A stretch of DNA of 64,000 bases, taken from positions 7,604,501 through 7,668,500 of the forward strand of contig NC_089724.1 of NCBI RefSeq assembly GCF_035083965.1, read 5' to 3'. Under the pieces are notes generated by a model that worked only from the letters and a program-made list of their open reading frames with translations, was not told the origin of the DNA and did no database searches. Position 1 is the first letter of the stretch. Each line of letters begins with the position of its first letter. The position numbers and the translations under genes are program-made. This document shows, in pieces, positions 13,201-22,092 of the stretch. Source of the DNA: Branchiostoma lanceolatum. Lineage: Eukaryota; Chordata; Leptocardii; Amphioxiformes; Branchiostomatidae.

Positions 13201-16200
13201 TTACTGCAAAGGCTTGCGTGTGTTCCTGCAATATGACCTCAGGTAACCTAAATAGAACACGTGTTCTTTGTCCAGTAGCAAATGGAACGCGGGGATCCTT
13301 TGATAGAACATGCCTTTGGATTCCTTGGCCAGCAGCAAATAGAACATGGAATGGGGATACCACTTTTGCCCTGTTTTTGGTCTGAAAATGGGTCCAAAAG
13401 TCCCCAAAATGAAGCATTTTGAAGTGATGTACAACAGAAATGTGATTGAAGCCCTGTACGGACATGTTCAAAGCACCCTTGCACCGATTGTCAGGGCATT
13501 TGCTTGCAATACCAGGGCACACGAGCCTAAAATATAAAAAATTGCCTAAAAATGCCCCCCAAAAAAACCATAAAAATGATTTTAAGGCCTGTTTCAAAAA
13601 AATGAAAAAATTGCATAAGGGCATGTGCCATCCTTTCCTCCATGCCAAATTTCAGGTCGTTTGGTGCAAAAATGAGGGAGTTGAATCGATTTGAAGATTT
13701 GGCAGGAGAAGGAGAAGAAGAAGAAGAAGAACATGAACTAGAAAGGCCGTCATTTGCCCCTGAGCAAATACAGCATGTTTAGCCATACTCCTCCCCATGC
13801 AAGAAGTGGGCTGTCCCAAAATAACACCTGGGCAAATCGAAATATTAACTGCATGTGTGTATGATGTAGAAAGGCAACATTTGCGAGAGCATCATACTTC
13901 GCCAATCTCCCTCCCGATGCATAAATCGACTGTTCCAAAATCACCCGTGCAAAAAAATTCTCTCTATCCCAAGAGCTTCTTACTGCAAAGGCTTGCGTGT
14001 GTTGCTGCAATATGACCTCAGGTAACCTAAATAGAACACGTGTTCTTTGGACAGTAGCAAATGGAACGCGGGGATCCTTAGATAGAACATGCCTTTGGAT
14101 TCCTTGGCCAGCAGCAAATAGAACATGGAGTGAAGTGATGTACACCAGAATTGTGATTGAATTCCTGTAGGGACATGTTCAAGGCGTCCTTGTACCGAAT
14201 GTCAGGTCATTTGCTTGTAAAACCAGGCCACAGGAGACCAAAATGTAATTTTTGCCTAAAAATGCCCCAAAAAAACTCCATAAAAATGATTTTCAGACCT
14301 GTTTCAAAAAAATGAAAAAATTGCATGAGGGTATTTGCCTTCTTTACCTCCATGCCAAATTTCAGGTCGGTTGATTAAAAAATGGCAGAGTTGAATCAAT
14401 TTGAAGATTTGGCAGAAGAAGAAGGAGAAGAAGAAGAAGAAGAAGAACGTGAACAAAAACAATATGTTGAGCCATACTAGGTATGGCTAAACATAACAAA
14501 AACAATATGTTGAGCCATACTAGGTATGGCTAAACATAACAAAAACAATATGTTGAGCCATACTAGGTATGGCTAAACATGATTAAGAATGCCATGGAAA
14601 ATGTAAGATGAATGATAAGACGGTTATAATAGAAAAACTTACCCGTTTCACAATGATCTCCTACATAGCCAGCAGCACAAGTACAGGTGTAGCCGTCAAC
14701 TTGATCCTCGCAAGTTCCGCCATTTTCACACGGATCAGAGGCACATTCGTCGATGTCTGCAACGACATACAAGAAGTTCTGTCAAAAACGCTTCATATGA
14801 TTTTCAGCATTTTGAAATGAAAAGTTATGAATACAATGTAATGATTTTCCTCACTTTGTATTGCACACATATTTGATTATTGTAGAGGATACTGTAAATG
14901 GATTGGATATGTATTTTGCTAATCTGGACCTTAATTGTATAAATTAATGAAATGGAACAATTTCTCAAATGCATGCAATTGTTGAGACTTCCATGTTGTT
15001 CTCATGTGTAAGTTTGGTAGAGATAAGTAGCTTTAGTTGTATGTTTTGCATTCTAGAGCATCAATTTAATGATAAGAGGTGAATGTACGATTCGTTTGTA
15101 TTAGTTCTTAACGCTGTAAGTTGTGCATTACACTGTTCTTTACATAAATTCATCACTGTTGGCCTTTTTACAGAATCACATTCATCACACGTTATTAAAA
15201 GCTCAGCGGTGAAAATACGACGTTGTTGAGGTACCTTCACAAACTATGTCGTTTCCCCTCCATCTGTCATTCTCGCAGACTTTCCTCGCTTCACCTGATG
15301 ATGTCTTGTTGTATCCGGCCAAGCAGTTGAAGATGCATACATGGCCGGCTGGGTAGGGGGGGTTGGCTGGATCACAATTACTGGTGGAACCTTCGGGGTG
15401 GCTGGGCGCACTTTCACATGGGTTACCTGCCAGTGAGTATATGGTAAATGGTTGATAACCTCCCCTCTAACACTTTTATTCATATTCAATGGCAAATCAT
15501 ATATTCAGATTCTCAAACTGACTATATTGTAATTAACGTGATATTCAATGCACATCTTAATGATATGATAAGCGGGTTTTTTATGTTGAGAGGAATACTT
15601 GAGTTAGCTCGGAGGGATAATTGAGTATGGGCTGTCACACTTGTGCGTTTGTTATGTCCGCGTGAGTTGCGTATTAACATTTTAGTTTTACGCAGGCGTA
15701 CGCACAATACGCACCTAATTCGTATCTCAATCGTTTTGTGAAAGTTTTAGGTACGTAGGCATACGCAAGGCACGGCCCAGTACGCCTGATAGTTTTGGAA
15801 CTACCCAAAACTTTTGTGCGAAAGCTGTTACGCAGCTCAGACGTTATAAAAACGCAGGGAATCCGTCAGACATCGGTCGAGTGCGGTACAAGCGCGCTAT
15901 GTGTTTGCGCTTCATACGTGGTATTACGCTTCCCTTGCGGCATGAGCTCTGAGTAGCGTACACATGGCGTACTTGCAGTGCAGATAAAACGCACGATGAA
16001 CGAACGTATAGCGAATAAGAATATAAACTCAGCACAAAAAGTTTGGAAACTTAACTTTGGTCGACCATATCTCCGTTGTTTCTTGATCAATTTCAATGAT
16101 TTATATATCATTAACGTTGGGTAACATAAATTCGTGGGGTACTTAAATTCGGGATTTTTCGAAAACGGGGTATCTAGGGATATGTGCTAGATGCAACATC

Positions 16201-19200
16201 AGTAATACCGCTAGAAATGCAAATTCGAAAGACTAACGTATTCAGAACACTGTCTGAAAAGCTTCGATTAGCATGCATTAGAAGGCGACGAGGACAAAAA
16301 CTCTCCGTCCCTTATTGGAACAGTCTGAGGGTTTCGTGGGAGAATCACACTACATCGTTATAAGACAAATGTCACATCCGCTTCTTGCTAAACACAATCA
16401 TTTACAAGACAACTTATTTTCTTAAATTGCTGACCTGCAATTGGACTCTAAGTGTGATCAATCATCAAAACCCCTCTTTGTTGCTACAACCTACGGCACG
16501 TGTATTTTCCCGCTGCCATATCATTACCCAGAATCCTGTTGTCAAGCAGACGACAAAGGTTTGTGAGGATCACTTTTTTGTTTAAATGTTGCGTGTGATT
16601 GTGGACTGAGGACGATATTTTCCTCAAAGTTTGCTCCTAACACAACAAGGAATACATGGACATAGTAGTATTATCAATGCTACGGCATCCGGCTAACTTG
16701 CCATGAATAATGTACACGTTGCCATGACGGTGGATGTCGACTTTGACGTTCTATAGCTACCGACTCAACACACGGGTTGTTCCCGTAGGCCTGATGTGTG
16801 CGGTACGGCCGTTTTTTCGTGTATTTTTTTACTTGGACACGTCTATATCCATAGCACTCTCCTCAAGCCAAGGATGGAACGAATAGCTGCTGTATAAAAT
16901 GTAATTAGCGGTAAGATATTCAAGACGAATCTTCTCTCCCGAATTAATGTTCACCCCTGTCCGACAGCACCGTCATTGTGCGTGCGGCGGACGGTAGTTT
17001 CAAGTTGAAATATTATGGTGTCAGCACGACAAGAGACAAATCTACCATATATATGATTAGTGCAAAGATAGTACATGATACTGACAGAATAATAGAAAAA
17101 AAGGATGGTTTATTGTTCTGCTAGATTGATTTCAGTCAATCATTATCGGAAAAATCCCGAATTTATGTTACCCAACGTTACAAAGCTTGTGTGATTTTCT
17201 TCCCATGATACCAAACTTGATATGGTTGTAAATTAATGCAACGAGCACCAGACCTGCTTATGCGAGCAGGTCACATTAAAAAAGTGCTCAGATTACCCTA
17301 CTAATGTCAAACGCTCAATTCTGTATTTTTTTTCTTTTGCTGGTAGCACGTGGCTTTTGTACGAAGGTAACATGAAACTTAAATCAACAAAACACATTAA
17401 TATGAAAGCCAAGGAGAGTCTTCATTCAAACAAAAATGTGCGTAAAGGAGCCTCAGTTATGATAAAGGTGGCTTAATACTGAGGACACAAGCCATGCATT
17501 GTCACCACAGCCCGGCACATCCTCCTCATGCTTGTTACGCGGCCCCTTGCTATTCTTCCACAAGGAGTCGTCGCAGGTCGACCAGTGTTGTTCTGTTAAT
17601 AATTCTTGCATGCACAGCTCGCCCAAGCTGATCAGTGATCACAGAGTCTGCGACTGTGTTCAATTGTGTTGAGATCTGGGCTGCAGGAGGGCCAATCTAT
17701 CCTGACTGTATTCCTGCATCCTGGAGGTGGTCTGAAATGACTCAGAGTGAGTCATTCTGTATGGACGTGCACTATCATCTTGCAGATCTTGCATATTGCA
17801 GAGGTAAGGATCTTGGAAATGTGACTGGATCGAGAAAGGTGTCTCTATGTCTTGACACATCGAGGTTGCTTAGGATGATTAGCCTGGTTTTTCCTCTGGC
17901 AGTTAACGTTGTACTGCCCCATCACAGGACACTGACTCCAACCAAGGAGGTTCCAACAAAACAATCAGTCAGCGCCACACTGTTGTGTTGTGTTGTGGTG
18001 ACGTCACCGTTGTTGTAGTCACGTGGTCACTCTGCACACGTCACTCCTCACTCCTACCATCGTGAGTCCTTGAGATGTGTCCTCCATCTTGGTCTGGTCT
18101 AATAAACATCTTTGTTATCGAGCTGCATCTCCGCTCTCAGTCTTTCCAAATATTGGTCAACGGTTACTTGATGACGAAGTCTATCTGTGCAACAGCCAGC
18201 GTAGGGTCCACCTCGTTGTCCCAACACTTTCATTTACCCATCCAACAGTCTAAATAAATCTACTCTTATCTGTAGCTGTGAACATAACATTCCTCCACAC
18301 ACTGTTCCATTCACGATGTGGGCAACACCACCACAAATGGGTTTGGCGCTGAGTTGAGTGTTTGACACTAGCATGAAAATATGGGCACTTCTTTTCTACA
18401 ACCCACTCGCGTAAGCAGGCCTGGTGCTCGCTCCATGAGATCGTAATTATAATGAGTTGGGTATCATAGGAAAGAAAATTACACAGGCTTTCCAACGATA
18501 TATAATGCATTGAAATTGATCAAGAAACAACGGAAATATGATCAACCAAAGTAAAGTTTCCAAACAACTTGTGCGTAGTTTATGTCAAGAATTAGCGCCG
18601 TTCATCCTCCGGTCGGGCAGCGCATTGTACGTACCAGTCACGTTTGACAAACGCATACATCGCATATATTTTGTCAGTTTACGTAACTACTGATATCGAC
18701 GCAACCAAATACCCGTGGTATATACTGGCTCTAATTGTCATAGAGTGTCCCAATAGTAAAACTAGTGTCCCTGTTACACATATATAAAAAGTATTGTCGT
18801 CAATTGCAATGTGGAGACGTCTTCCCATAACAGTTTAAGTAACTGCTGATATCAATGCAACTCAATATGCTCGTAATTAGCATTAATCGGTTGTGCGTAA
18901 GGCATGCGGTCGGCAGACGTTGTGTGCGTCTGGAATGCGCTCGGCATACGCACCTCTTACGCAGCTACTCGCTGCAAGGATAATAGTATTGCGCACTTCA
19001 TATGCAAATCATACGTGCCTCATGCGCACTGGATGCACTGAATTCGTTATTCACACTGCCTATGTGCGTCACACAAAACTCAAGCAATGTGATAGTTCTA
19101 GCGTACAACTGCACACAAAATTTAATACGGAACTCACACGGAAGTGCTTATACGCACAAGTGTGACAGGCCTAGGGGCTTTAGCAACCCCAAATTGTAAA

Positions 19201-20784
19201 CGCGAGTACGGTATGGGTAGAGTCCTTGGTAGTTCCTCTCTTCACTGTTAGAAATTAAGTGTTTTCTACATGTGAATGGAGTTACGCTGGCTAATGTTAA
19301 GTCTGGTTGACAAGGTTGCAAAGAACAGTGTAAATGGTATCAAGGTGGAGGTAGAACGTATTGAGGATATTTGGCACTACGCCGCGGACAATTAATAGTA
19401 AATTTACAGTACCCGCCCAGCGTCGACACCGTACATTAAGCCCCTGTCACATGCACTTGTGAGTATATACAAGCCCGCATGAGTTGCGTATGAACATGTT
19501 TTTGGTTTAAGTTAACTTTGTAGTTGAATAAGTGATTTCTTCGGTACGATAACCAGGGTGCACAACGGTGGATCAAAGTAGAAAACATCTTTTTCCCGGC
19601 AAACCTTACTTAAACCAAAAAAATGTTTATGCGAAAGTCACGCGCACTTGAATATACGCACAAGTATGACAGTGGCTTTATAGGGAAAACGTATTGGCCT
19701 CCGTCAAGTCATATACGCAAGTGGAAAATGTCAGATAACCAAGTCCTGCATGGTGTCTTATTTGGTTGAAATATAACCACAGAGTCCCATGGTTTTATAG
19801 CAATAAACATTGCGTATTTCCAATCAACACGTTCTTAAATAATTGATAGGGAGCAGATTCAGGGAAAAGATGTTTTCACTTGTTCCCTGCTAAAATATTG
19901 TCTGGAACCTGTGTTTCAAATTGACCTTATGTTTGACTGTCTGACCGAGCTTTGACAACGTCGTCAGTAATAGTCAAAGAAAAAGGTGTATCCAAGAACA
20001 CTGCTTTGGCCAACCTGACATTAACTGATACGTCGGCATGTGAAGAAACAGTGCAGAAAAATAACTATATGTGATGTTTTGTTGTACATGTCGTCATTGC
20101 AGCGTCAAAACTTGCAACGCGTTTCGGACGCTTGAATTTTTATGTCACAAATGTACATCATAACCACAAAATATACTAACCTTTTTTGATCATGATTATA
20201 ATAGTAAATCACTGGAATGTGAATTATGTCGTACCCTCATACTATTTAGATCATGATGTATGTATTTGAAAGGTGATTACTCACAAAGACAAACCAGACC
20301 ACGTCCTCCAGCCCACCATTTTGACCGGCCCCTGATCTTGCATGTCCTCCTTCTACCTCCTTGTAGCTTTATGCATCCCTCCTTGCAGTCAAACATGCAG
20401 ACGGTTCCTTTGGGGTAACGCCCATTCTTCAGGTTCTTGTCGCAATCACTTGTCGTGTCCGGAAACTTCAAAGGCTTACATGTTTCTGTAGGGTAGACAC
20501 ATACATATCACTCTCTTTTAGTACTTAGATAAGACATAAAGATATACATGAAAGTAAAACTTGGCACATGTACATCAAATCAGACTTTCGATATTACATA
20601 AGGGTCCAATGAGCAATTATTCATATTGTAACATTACATCAACTGACACCCAAATAAATTGCACAAGTGGTATATTCTTGTACTCAAATATAACAAACTC
20701 CAAGACGTACTTGTAACTTTCCTTCCGCCGACAGGAGCCACATAGAGTACGAGGGTGAGGCAAACCACGAGGCCGATGAAGACC
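154..20784 (-). CDS. CCP-CCP-EGF-(VWD-C8-TIL)n mosaic extracellular protein, 11 exons, partial
   Basis: Exons read from high to low coordinate: 20784-20711, 20485-20285, 15426-15235, 14756-14643, 4677-4439, 4149-4009, 3794-3646, 3460-3177, 2584-2382, 1660-1591 and 392-154. Every junction has AG/GT and the phases match across all ten introns (1,1,1,1,0,0,2,1,0,1). The order is hydrophobic leader, CCP, CCP, cbEGF, VWD (three exons), C8, TIL, a short Cys-containing linker and a second VWD. VWD-C8-TIL units occur in gel-forming mucins, zonadhesin, IgGFc-binding protein and SCO-spondin, where they are secreted and build disulfide-linked assemblies. CCP and EGF modules in front are unlike those proteins as I know them. 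The start-codon exon was not found upstream of 20784, and the 3' end is off the window. Function (mucus or recognition protein) is inference; the domain calls are strong. Confidence 0.85.
393..1590. other. intron of the mosaic gene
   Basis: Non-coding apart from the MITE at 1070-1286. An open frame at 427-810 on the minus strand has no recognisable motif and no splice fit. Confidence 0.6.
1070..1286. mobile_element. short TIR element (MITE)
   Basis: The ends are inverted: GACAATCGAACCAAGCGGTT on the left pairs with GACAATCGAACCAAACGGTT read from the right, with similarity extending about 46 bases. A second inverted pair (GCGATCTCTCTATCTGC against GCAAATAGATAGATCGCC) lies inside, so the element could fold back. 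No coding capacity. The target duplication is not clear. It sits in the intron between the linker exon and VWD 2. Confidence 0.7.
1591..1660 (-). CDS. short Cys linker exon between TIL and VWD 2
   Basis: A 70-bp exon, phase 0 in and phase 1 out, found because the TIL exon ends in phase 0 while the next VWD exon begins in phase 1. It encodes [13 protein letters not shown], then SAGNVITCF, resembling the VWC-like linker that usually follows a TIL domain. Acceptor CCTGTAG, donor GTGAGC. It restores the frame exactly, and its final G plus GC make the glycine before [12 protein letters not shown]. Confidence 0.7.
2382..2584 (-). CDS. TIL (trypsin-inhibitor-like) domain exon
   Basis: A 203-bp exon, phase 1 in and phase 0 out. 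It encodes [18 protein letters not shown], then [19 protein letters not shown] and CVPEDQCGC, the ten-cysteine TIL pattern that follows C8 in VWF-type units, and ends DDKGRYFM. Acceptor TTAACAG after a T-rich tract; donor GTCAGT is weaker. Confidence 0.88.
3177..3460 (-). CDS. C8 domain exon
   Basis: A 284-bp exon, phase 2 in and phase 1 out. It begins [12 protein letters not shown], a proline-rich hinge, followed by a C8 domain: [50 protein letters not shown] and SWRTAERC. The eight conserved cysteines and the C-x-F-D-x-C motif match C8. The acceptor TTCAG follows a CTCC tract; the donor is GTACGT. The plus-strand frame over the same bases is a shadow. Confidence 0.88.
3646..3794 (-). CDS. 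VWD domain 1, [10 protein letters not shown] exon
   Basis: A 149-bp exon, phase 0 in and phase 2 out. It encodes [19 protein letters not shown] followed by [13 protein letters not shown] and the [10 protein letters not shown] end of the domain. [10 protein letters not shown] is the diagnostic C-terminal VWD motif, with the CGxC pair associated with disulfide exchange in mucin and VWF assembly. Donor GTATGT. Confidence 0.88.
4009..4149 (-). CDS. VWD domain 1, middle exon
   Basis: A 141-bp phase 0-0 exon encoding [16 protein letters not shown], then [21 protein letters not shown]. This is the beta-strand-rich middle of a VWD domain (a V-x-I-x-T-x-F-G-hydrophobic pattern). The acceptor (AATAAG) has a poor pyrimidine tract; the donor GTAAGC is good. 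Frame and phase agree with both neighbours. Confidence 0.8.
4439..4677 (-). CDS. VWD domain 1, entry exon
   Basis: A 239-bp exon, phase 1 in and phase 0 out. It encodes [14 protein letters not shown], the classic start of a von Willebrand factor type D domain, then [15 protein letters not shown] and [17 protein letters not shown]. Acceptor GATAG, donor GTGAGT. The exon at 154-392 is nearly the same at protein level, differing at only four of about 76 aligned residues. Confidence 0.9.
4810..5893 (+). mobile_element. 5'-truncated CR1-like LINE (reverse transcriptase C-terminus)
   Basis: A 269-codon open frame ending at 5627 encodes the last part of a non-LTR reverse transcriptase: [43 protein letters not shown] and [16 protein letters not shown]. 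The palm motifs are missing, so the copy is 5' truncated near 4810. The 3' end carries AATAAAACATACAAACATAC, a short tandem tail usual for CR1-type elements. The frame is uninterrupted, suggesting a young insertion. It lies antisense in the intron upstream of the first VWD exon. Confidence 0.85.
6031..6230. repeat. compound microsatellite (CT)n, (GA)n, (GATA)n
   Basis: Runs of CTCTCT, TATATA, GAGAGA and GATAGATA follow one another. Open frames reading through it are low-complexity shadows. Confidence 0.95.
6962..7231 (-). mobile_element. Helitron helicase C-terminal fragment
   Basis: An 89-codon frame encodes [19 protein letters not shown], then [20 protein letters not shown]. These are the last helicase motifs of PIF1-type Helitron Rep-Hel proteins (TVHKxQG and QxYVALSR). 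The stop codon is present. The 5' side is cut off by a (TA)n run at 7231-7263, so the rest of the helicase and the Rep domain are gone. The Helitron 3' hairpin was not found. Confidence 0.8.
7231..7263. repeat. (TA)n microsatellite
   Basis: About sixteen TA units directly abutting the truncated Helitron frame. Confidence 0.95.
7771..7933 (-). other. candidate orphan exon with CCAAT boxes upstream
   Basis: An open minus-strand frame encodes [20 protein letters not shown], then [20 protein letters not shown] and MHFYIP, and ends at a strong GTGAGT donor. The stretch is GC-richer than its surroundings. Just upstream, two CCAAT boxes lie about 25 bases apart (near 7952 and 7970 on the plus strand). 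No ATG lies at the start of the frame. Its phase does not fit the mosaic gene. It could be an internal or first exon of another gene, a captured fragment, or chance. Confidence 0.25.
8485..9575. mobile_element. TIR element with ATCTCCATGAA ends
   Basis: The left end ATCTCCATGAA (8494-8504) is inverted on the right as TTCATGGAGAT (9564-9574). Inside are several TTTGCATAATTA-type motifs in both orientations and a duplicated segment (8640-8890 resembles 8910-9160). It interrupts the LINE coding sequence at the HF/DC junction of its zinc-knuckle motif, which proves insertion. No transposase is seen. A related copy, itself interrupted, lies at 20920-26556. Confidence 0.7.
9855..10685 (+). mobile_element. 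5'-truncated LINE copy (plus) inserted in its relative
   Basis: The frame 9968-10398 encodes [36 protein letters not shown], and the motif [17 protein letters not shown]. It matches, module by module, the minus-strand copy on either side. A TAA interrupts the frame, after which [11 protein letters not shown] to [13 protein letters not shown] continues it. The 3' end is GCAATAAACTTCATTGTC with a TTGTCA-like tail ending at the junction with the minus copy. It is a C-terminal fragment, not a host gene. Confidence 0.8.
11755..11880 (-). pseudogene. decayed EGF exon
   Basis: Aligned to the functional EGF exon, this stretch reads [17 protein letters not shown], stop, [17 protein letters not shown]. 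The IDEC start, the NGxTC centre and YTCNCAA are retained. The second Cys is now Arg, the last Cys is lost and a TAA sits after CIE. Base-level similarity covers about 85 bases. It lies in the intron after the working EGF exon, same strand. A duplicated module that died is the simplest reading. Confidence 0.75.
12207..12414. mobile_element. Harbinger-type MITE with TAA target duplication
   Basis: The ends TGCTTCGGTCTCAT and ATGGGACCGAAGCA are inverted. TAA flanks both sides (12204-12206 and 12415-12417), the TWA duplication expected of PIF/Harbinger elements. GC-rich inverted blocks (CGGGGCCGGACCGGG; CCGGCCGGGCCCCGG) lie just inside. 208 bp, no coding capacity. Confidence 0.7.
12968..14450. 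repeat. tandem pair of about 770-bp repeat units
   Basis: Unit 1 (12968-13737) and unit 2 (13738-14450) both start CTAGAAAGGCCGTCATTTGC and end in a GAAGAAGAAG run after GATTTGGCAG. Unit 2 lacks about 60 bases in the middle. Each holds the same shadow frames on both strands with frameshifts between units, so they are non-coding repeats. Confidence 0.85.
14455..14583. repeat. three exact 43-bp tandem hairpin repeats
   Basis: Period 43, starting at 14455, 14498 and 14541. Each unit contains GCCATAC-TAG-GTATGGC, a perfect 7-bp inverted repeat with a 3-base loop, extended with one mismatch to 14 bp. It ends about 60 bases before the functional EGF exon donor. Confidence 0.92.
14643..14756 (-). 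CDS. calcium-binding EGF-like module exon
   Basis: A 114-bp phase 1-1 exon encoding [19 protein letters not shown], then [18 protein letters not shown]. Six cysteines, the DIDEC start, the N/D and Y positions and the GY motif identify a cbEGF module. Its last G joins GT of the next exon to give Gly-Pro-Ala-Leu-Cys, leading straight into the VWD domain. A decayed copy of this exon lies about 2.9 kb downstream in the following intron. Confidence 0.9.
15235..15426 (-). CDS. CCP/sushi module exon 2
   Basis: A 192-bp phase 1-1 exon encoding [17 protein letters not shown], then [23 protein letters not shown] and DIVCE. The spacing of Cys, the Gly-Tyr and the Trp before the last Cys are those of a CCP fold. 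A different frame of the same stretch is also open but gives no recognisable pattern. It splices directly to the EGF exon, where a split GAC codon gives the first Asp of the calcium-binding EGF signature. Confidence 0.85.
16115..17177. mobile_element. third-level insertion with TTAA-like target duplication
   Basis: Inverted ends CGTTGGGTAACATAAATTC match at both sides. It is flanked by TTAA (16111-16114) and TTAC (17178-17181). The host Tc1 terminal repeat continues across it (TTATATATCA on the left, AAAGCTTGTGTGATTTTC on the right) when compared with the intact right end of the Tc1 element. TTAA targets suit Kolobok or piggyBac types. No transposase was seen. Confidence 0.6.
17480..18510 (-). 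pseudogene. Tc1 transposase pseudogene
   Basis: Order on the minus strand: EHQACLREW and [19 protein letters not shown] near 18420-18250; RLLDG and [14 protein letters not shown] near 18240-18180; NTIEH near 17670; [10 protein letters not shown] near 17580; and [13 protein letters not shown] near 17500. These follow the order of a Tc1 transposase but need several frameshifts and pass stops. The TDESRF acidic pair is altered to TDKSRF. It cannot make active enzyme. Confidence 0.7.
19439..19677. mobile_element. 239-bp MITE with TTA target duplication
   Basis: Ends AGCCCCTGTCACATGC and its inverse TGACAGTGGCT lie between TTA copies at 19436-19438 and 19678-19680. Terminal similarity runs about 80 bases per side (including TTTTTGGTTTAAGT). 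The TTA duplication suits PIF/Harbinger. Same terminal family as the element at 15628-19172. Confidence 0.7.
20285..20485 (-). CDS. CCP/sushi module exon 1
   Basis: A 201-bp phase 1-1 exon. It opens with ETCKPL, has VCMFDC in the middle and ends [10 protein letters not shown], the Cys-Cys-Cys-Trp-Cys pattern of a complement control protein module. It is basic ([16 protein letters not shown]), unlike the next module. The acceptor is CCTACAG and the donor GTGAGT. The exon-equals-module structure with symmetric phase 1 introns is typical of shuffled extracellular domains. Confidence 0.8.
20711..20784 (-). CDS. leader exon: signal peptide core or signal anchor
   Basis: The exon encodes a hydrophobic run ([17 protein letters not shown]) followed by VGGRKV and ends in phase 1 before a GTACGT donor. 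The pyrimidine-rich stretch and CAG just upstream make a good acceptor at 20785-20786. The frame stays open further upstream but has no ATG there, so the initiator methionine is probably in an earlier exon that I could not locate. Small residues after the hydrophobic core suit signal-peptide cleavage; a type II membrane anchor is the alternative. Joining to the next exon gives an intact Lys codon. Confidence 0.6.
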
Positions 20785-21469
20785 CTGAGACGGAAAGAAA
20801 TATGGCAATTTAGATCGAAAGTCGACACCGCAACTATGGATACTGTTCTCCTAAACTCTCATCGCCTAACATGACATGACTATTAACTCCCTATTGTCCA
20901 AGACATTCGTAAGCAAAAGTTTATATAGTTATGGCACTTTTGTATTTATTATGCAAAATAGAAATCTATTTGTATAATTGGTATATGTTAATGTTCCACC
21001 TGCCATTAACTACATATGTTACCTGTACATGTATTTGAGTTCTATAATGGAAAACACAGCAAATATAGATTTACATGATTTGCACTTAATCATGTACATG
21101 TTAGATATCATAGTCATTTCTTTGTTTAGTTATTCTCCTTGGAAGATTCTGACCAAAAAACCGCCACTGCAGTTCCAGAGAAAGCTGCTAGTGGGCCCAA
21201 ATCTACACCAATTCTTATTCACATTACAAGCTATCTGCTACAGTAGTGGTACCAAGCGGTCTCACTAGATACCGAAAACAACCAAAAACAACCGAAAACA
21301 ACCATATCACTAATCATCGAAAACAACAAAAAACAACTTGAAAACAACCGAAAACAACTTGAAAACAACCGAAAACAACTTGAAAACAACCGAAATCAAC
21401 CGAAAACAACTAGAAAACAACAAAAAATAGTCACCGATATCCCCCAATATCAATGTCTCATCACATCCT

Positions 21470-21665
21470 CTATTTTAGGGAGAAGATGATTCTGATGCAC
21501 TTCAATATTCCATTGTATATAGAAACTTACTGTAGAATAGCAATATAGAATGATCTTGTATTCATGTATACCTTTGTTTTACCTTATATTTGTATTTCGA
21601 TATTGTTGTCAACATGCAATTAGCCTACGGGCATAAATTTGCAATAAACTATTATTACTATTATT
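21470..21665 (+). mobile_element. LINE 3' tail
   Basis: The end CATGCAATTAGCCTACGGGC then TTTGCAATAAAC and a TATTATTACTATTATTG tail resembles the 3' end of the plus LINE copy at 10620-10685 (ATGCATTTAGCCCTCTGTTG, TGCAATAAAC). No coding sequence remains. Confidence 0.6.
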
Positions 21666-22092
21666 GTTTTCAAAGTGGGAGCCAAAGGTCGCAGCTATCT
21701 GGTTCTCGCAGTTTGTTCTGTTCATAACCTTTGTAATAAAGTTTATTGTTAACAAAAGTACAGTACAATGAACATCAATTTTTCCTTACAGCATTACAGA
21801 ATATATAATAAGGTACGGTAGTGCTTCCACTTAATTTTCCGCCTTAGATGATAGTTGCCTTCATTGCATATTGTATTTACAACAGATTTTCAAGTTATTT
21901 GGTACGCAGGTAGGTTGGACATAGATGTACACACTGAAGTTCAAATTATGCAAATTGGGGCTGAATTTGCATAAGTAATAAAGAAAATCTATACCTCCAT
22001 TTTAGGCATGTAGCAAAACTGGGTCACACCTGTCACATTAGTAGCAAAACTGGGTCACTTCTCCAGGGGCCGACAAGTGGTGGTCATACCAT

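Larger units (their letters stand above)
16032..18573 (-). mobile_element. Tc1-like transposon, degenerate, itself interrupted
   Basis: Long inverted ends: TTTGGAAACTTAACTTTGG on the left and TTTGGAAACTTTACTTTGG read from the right, followed by matching CCGTTGTTTCTTGATCAATT. The minus strand keeps transposase relics: [18 protein letters not shown] (the catalytic TDESRF block, with Glu lost), then in other frames [10 protein letters not shown] and [12 protein letters not shown] near the C-terminus. The left end is broken by another element at 16115-17177. Confidence 0.75.
15628..19172. mobile_element. outer TIR element (GGCCTGTCACACTTGTGCGT)
   Basis: The left arm begins GGGCTGTCACACTTGTGCGT. 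The right arm ends with its inverse, ACGCACAAGTGTGACAGGCC. Similarity continues inward (GTGAGTT.CGTATTAA). The two arms (15628-16031 and 18574-19172) are separated by the Tc1-like element. The related small MITE at 19439-19677 shares the same terminal sequence. Exact target duplication not resolved. Confidence 0.6.

Noticed and set aside
13148-14145. Overlapping frames of 60-166 codons on both strands
   Set aside because: They fall in the 770-bp tandem repeats and do not stay in frame between the two units.
14455-14583. CRISPR-like array
   Set aside because: Head-to-tail 43-bp repeats without variable spacers, in a eukaryotic genome.
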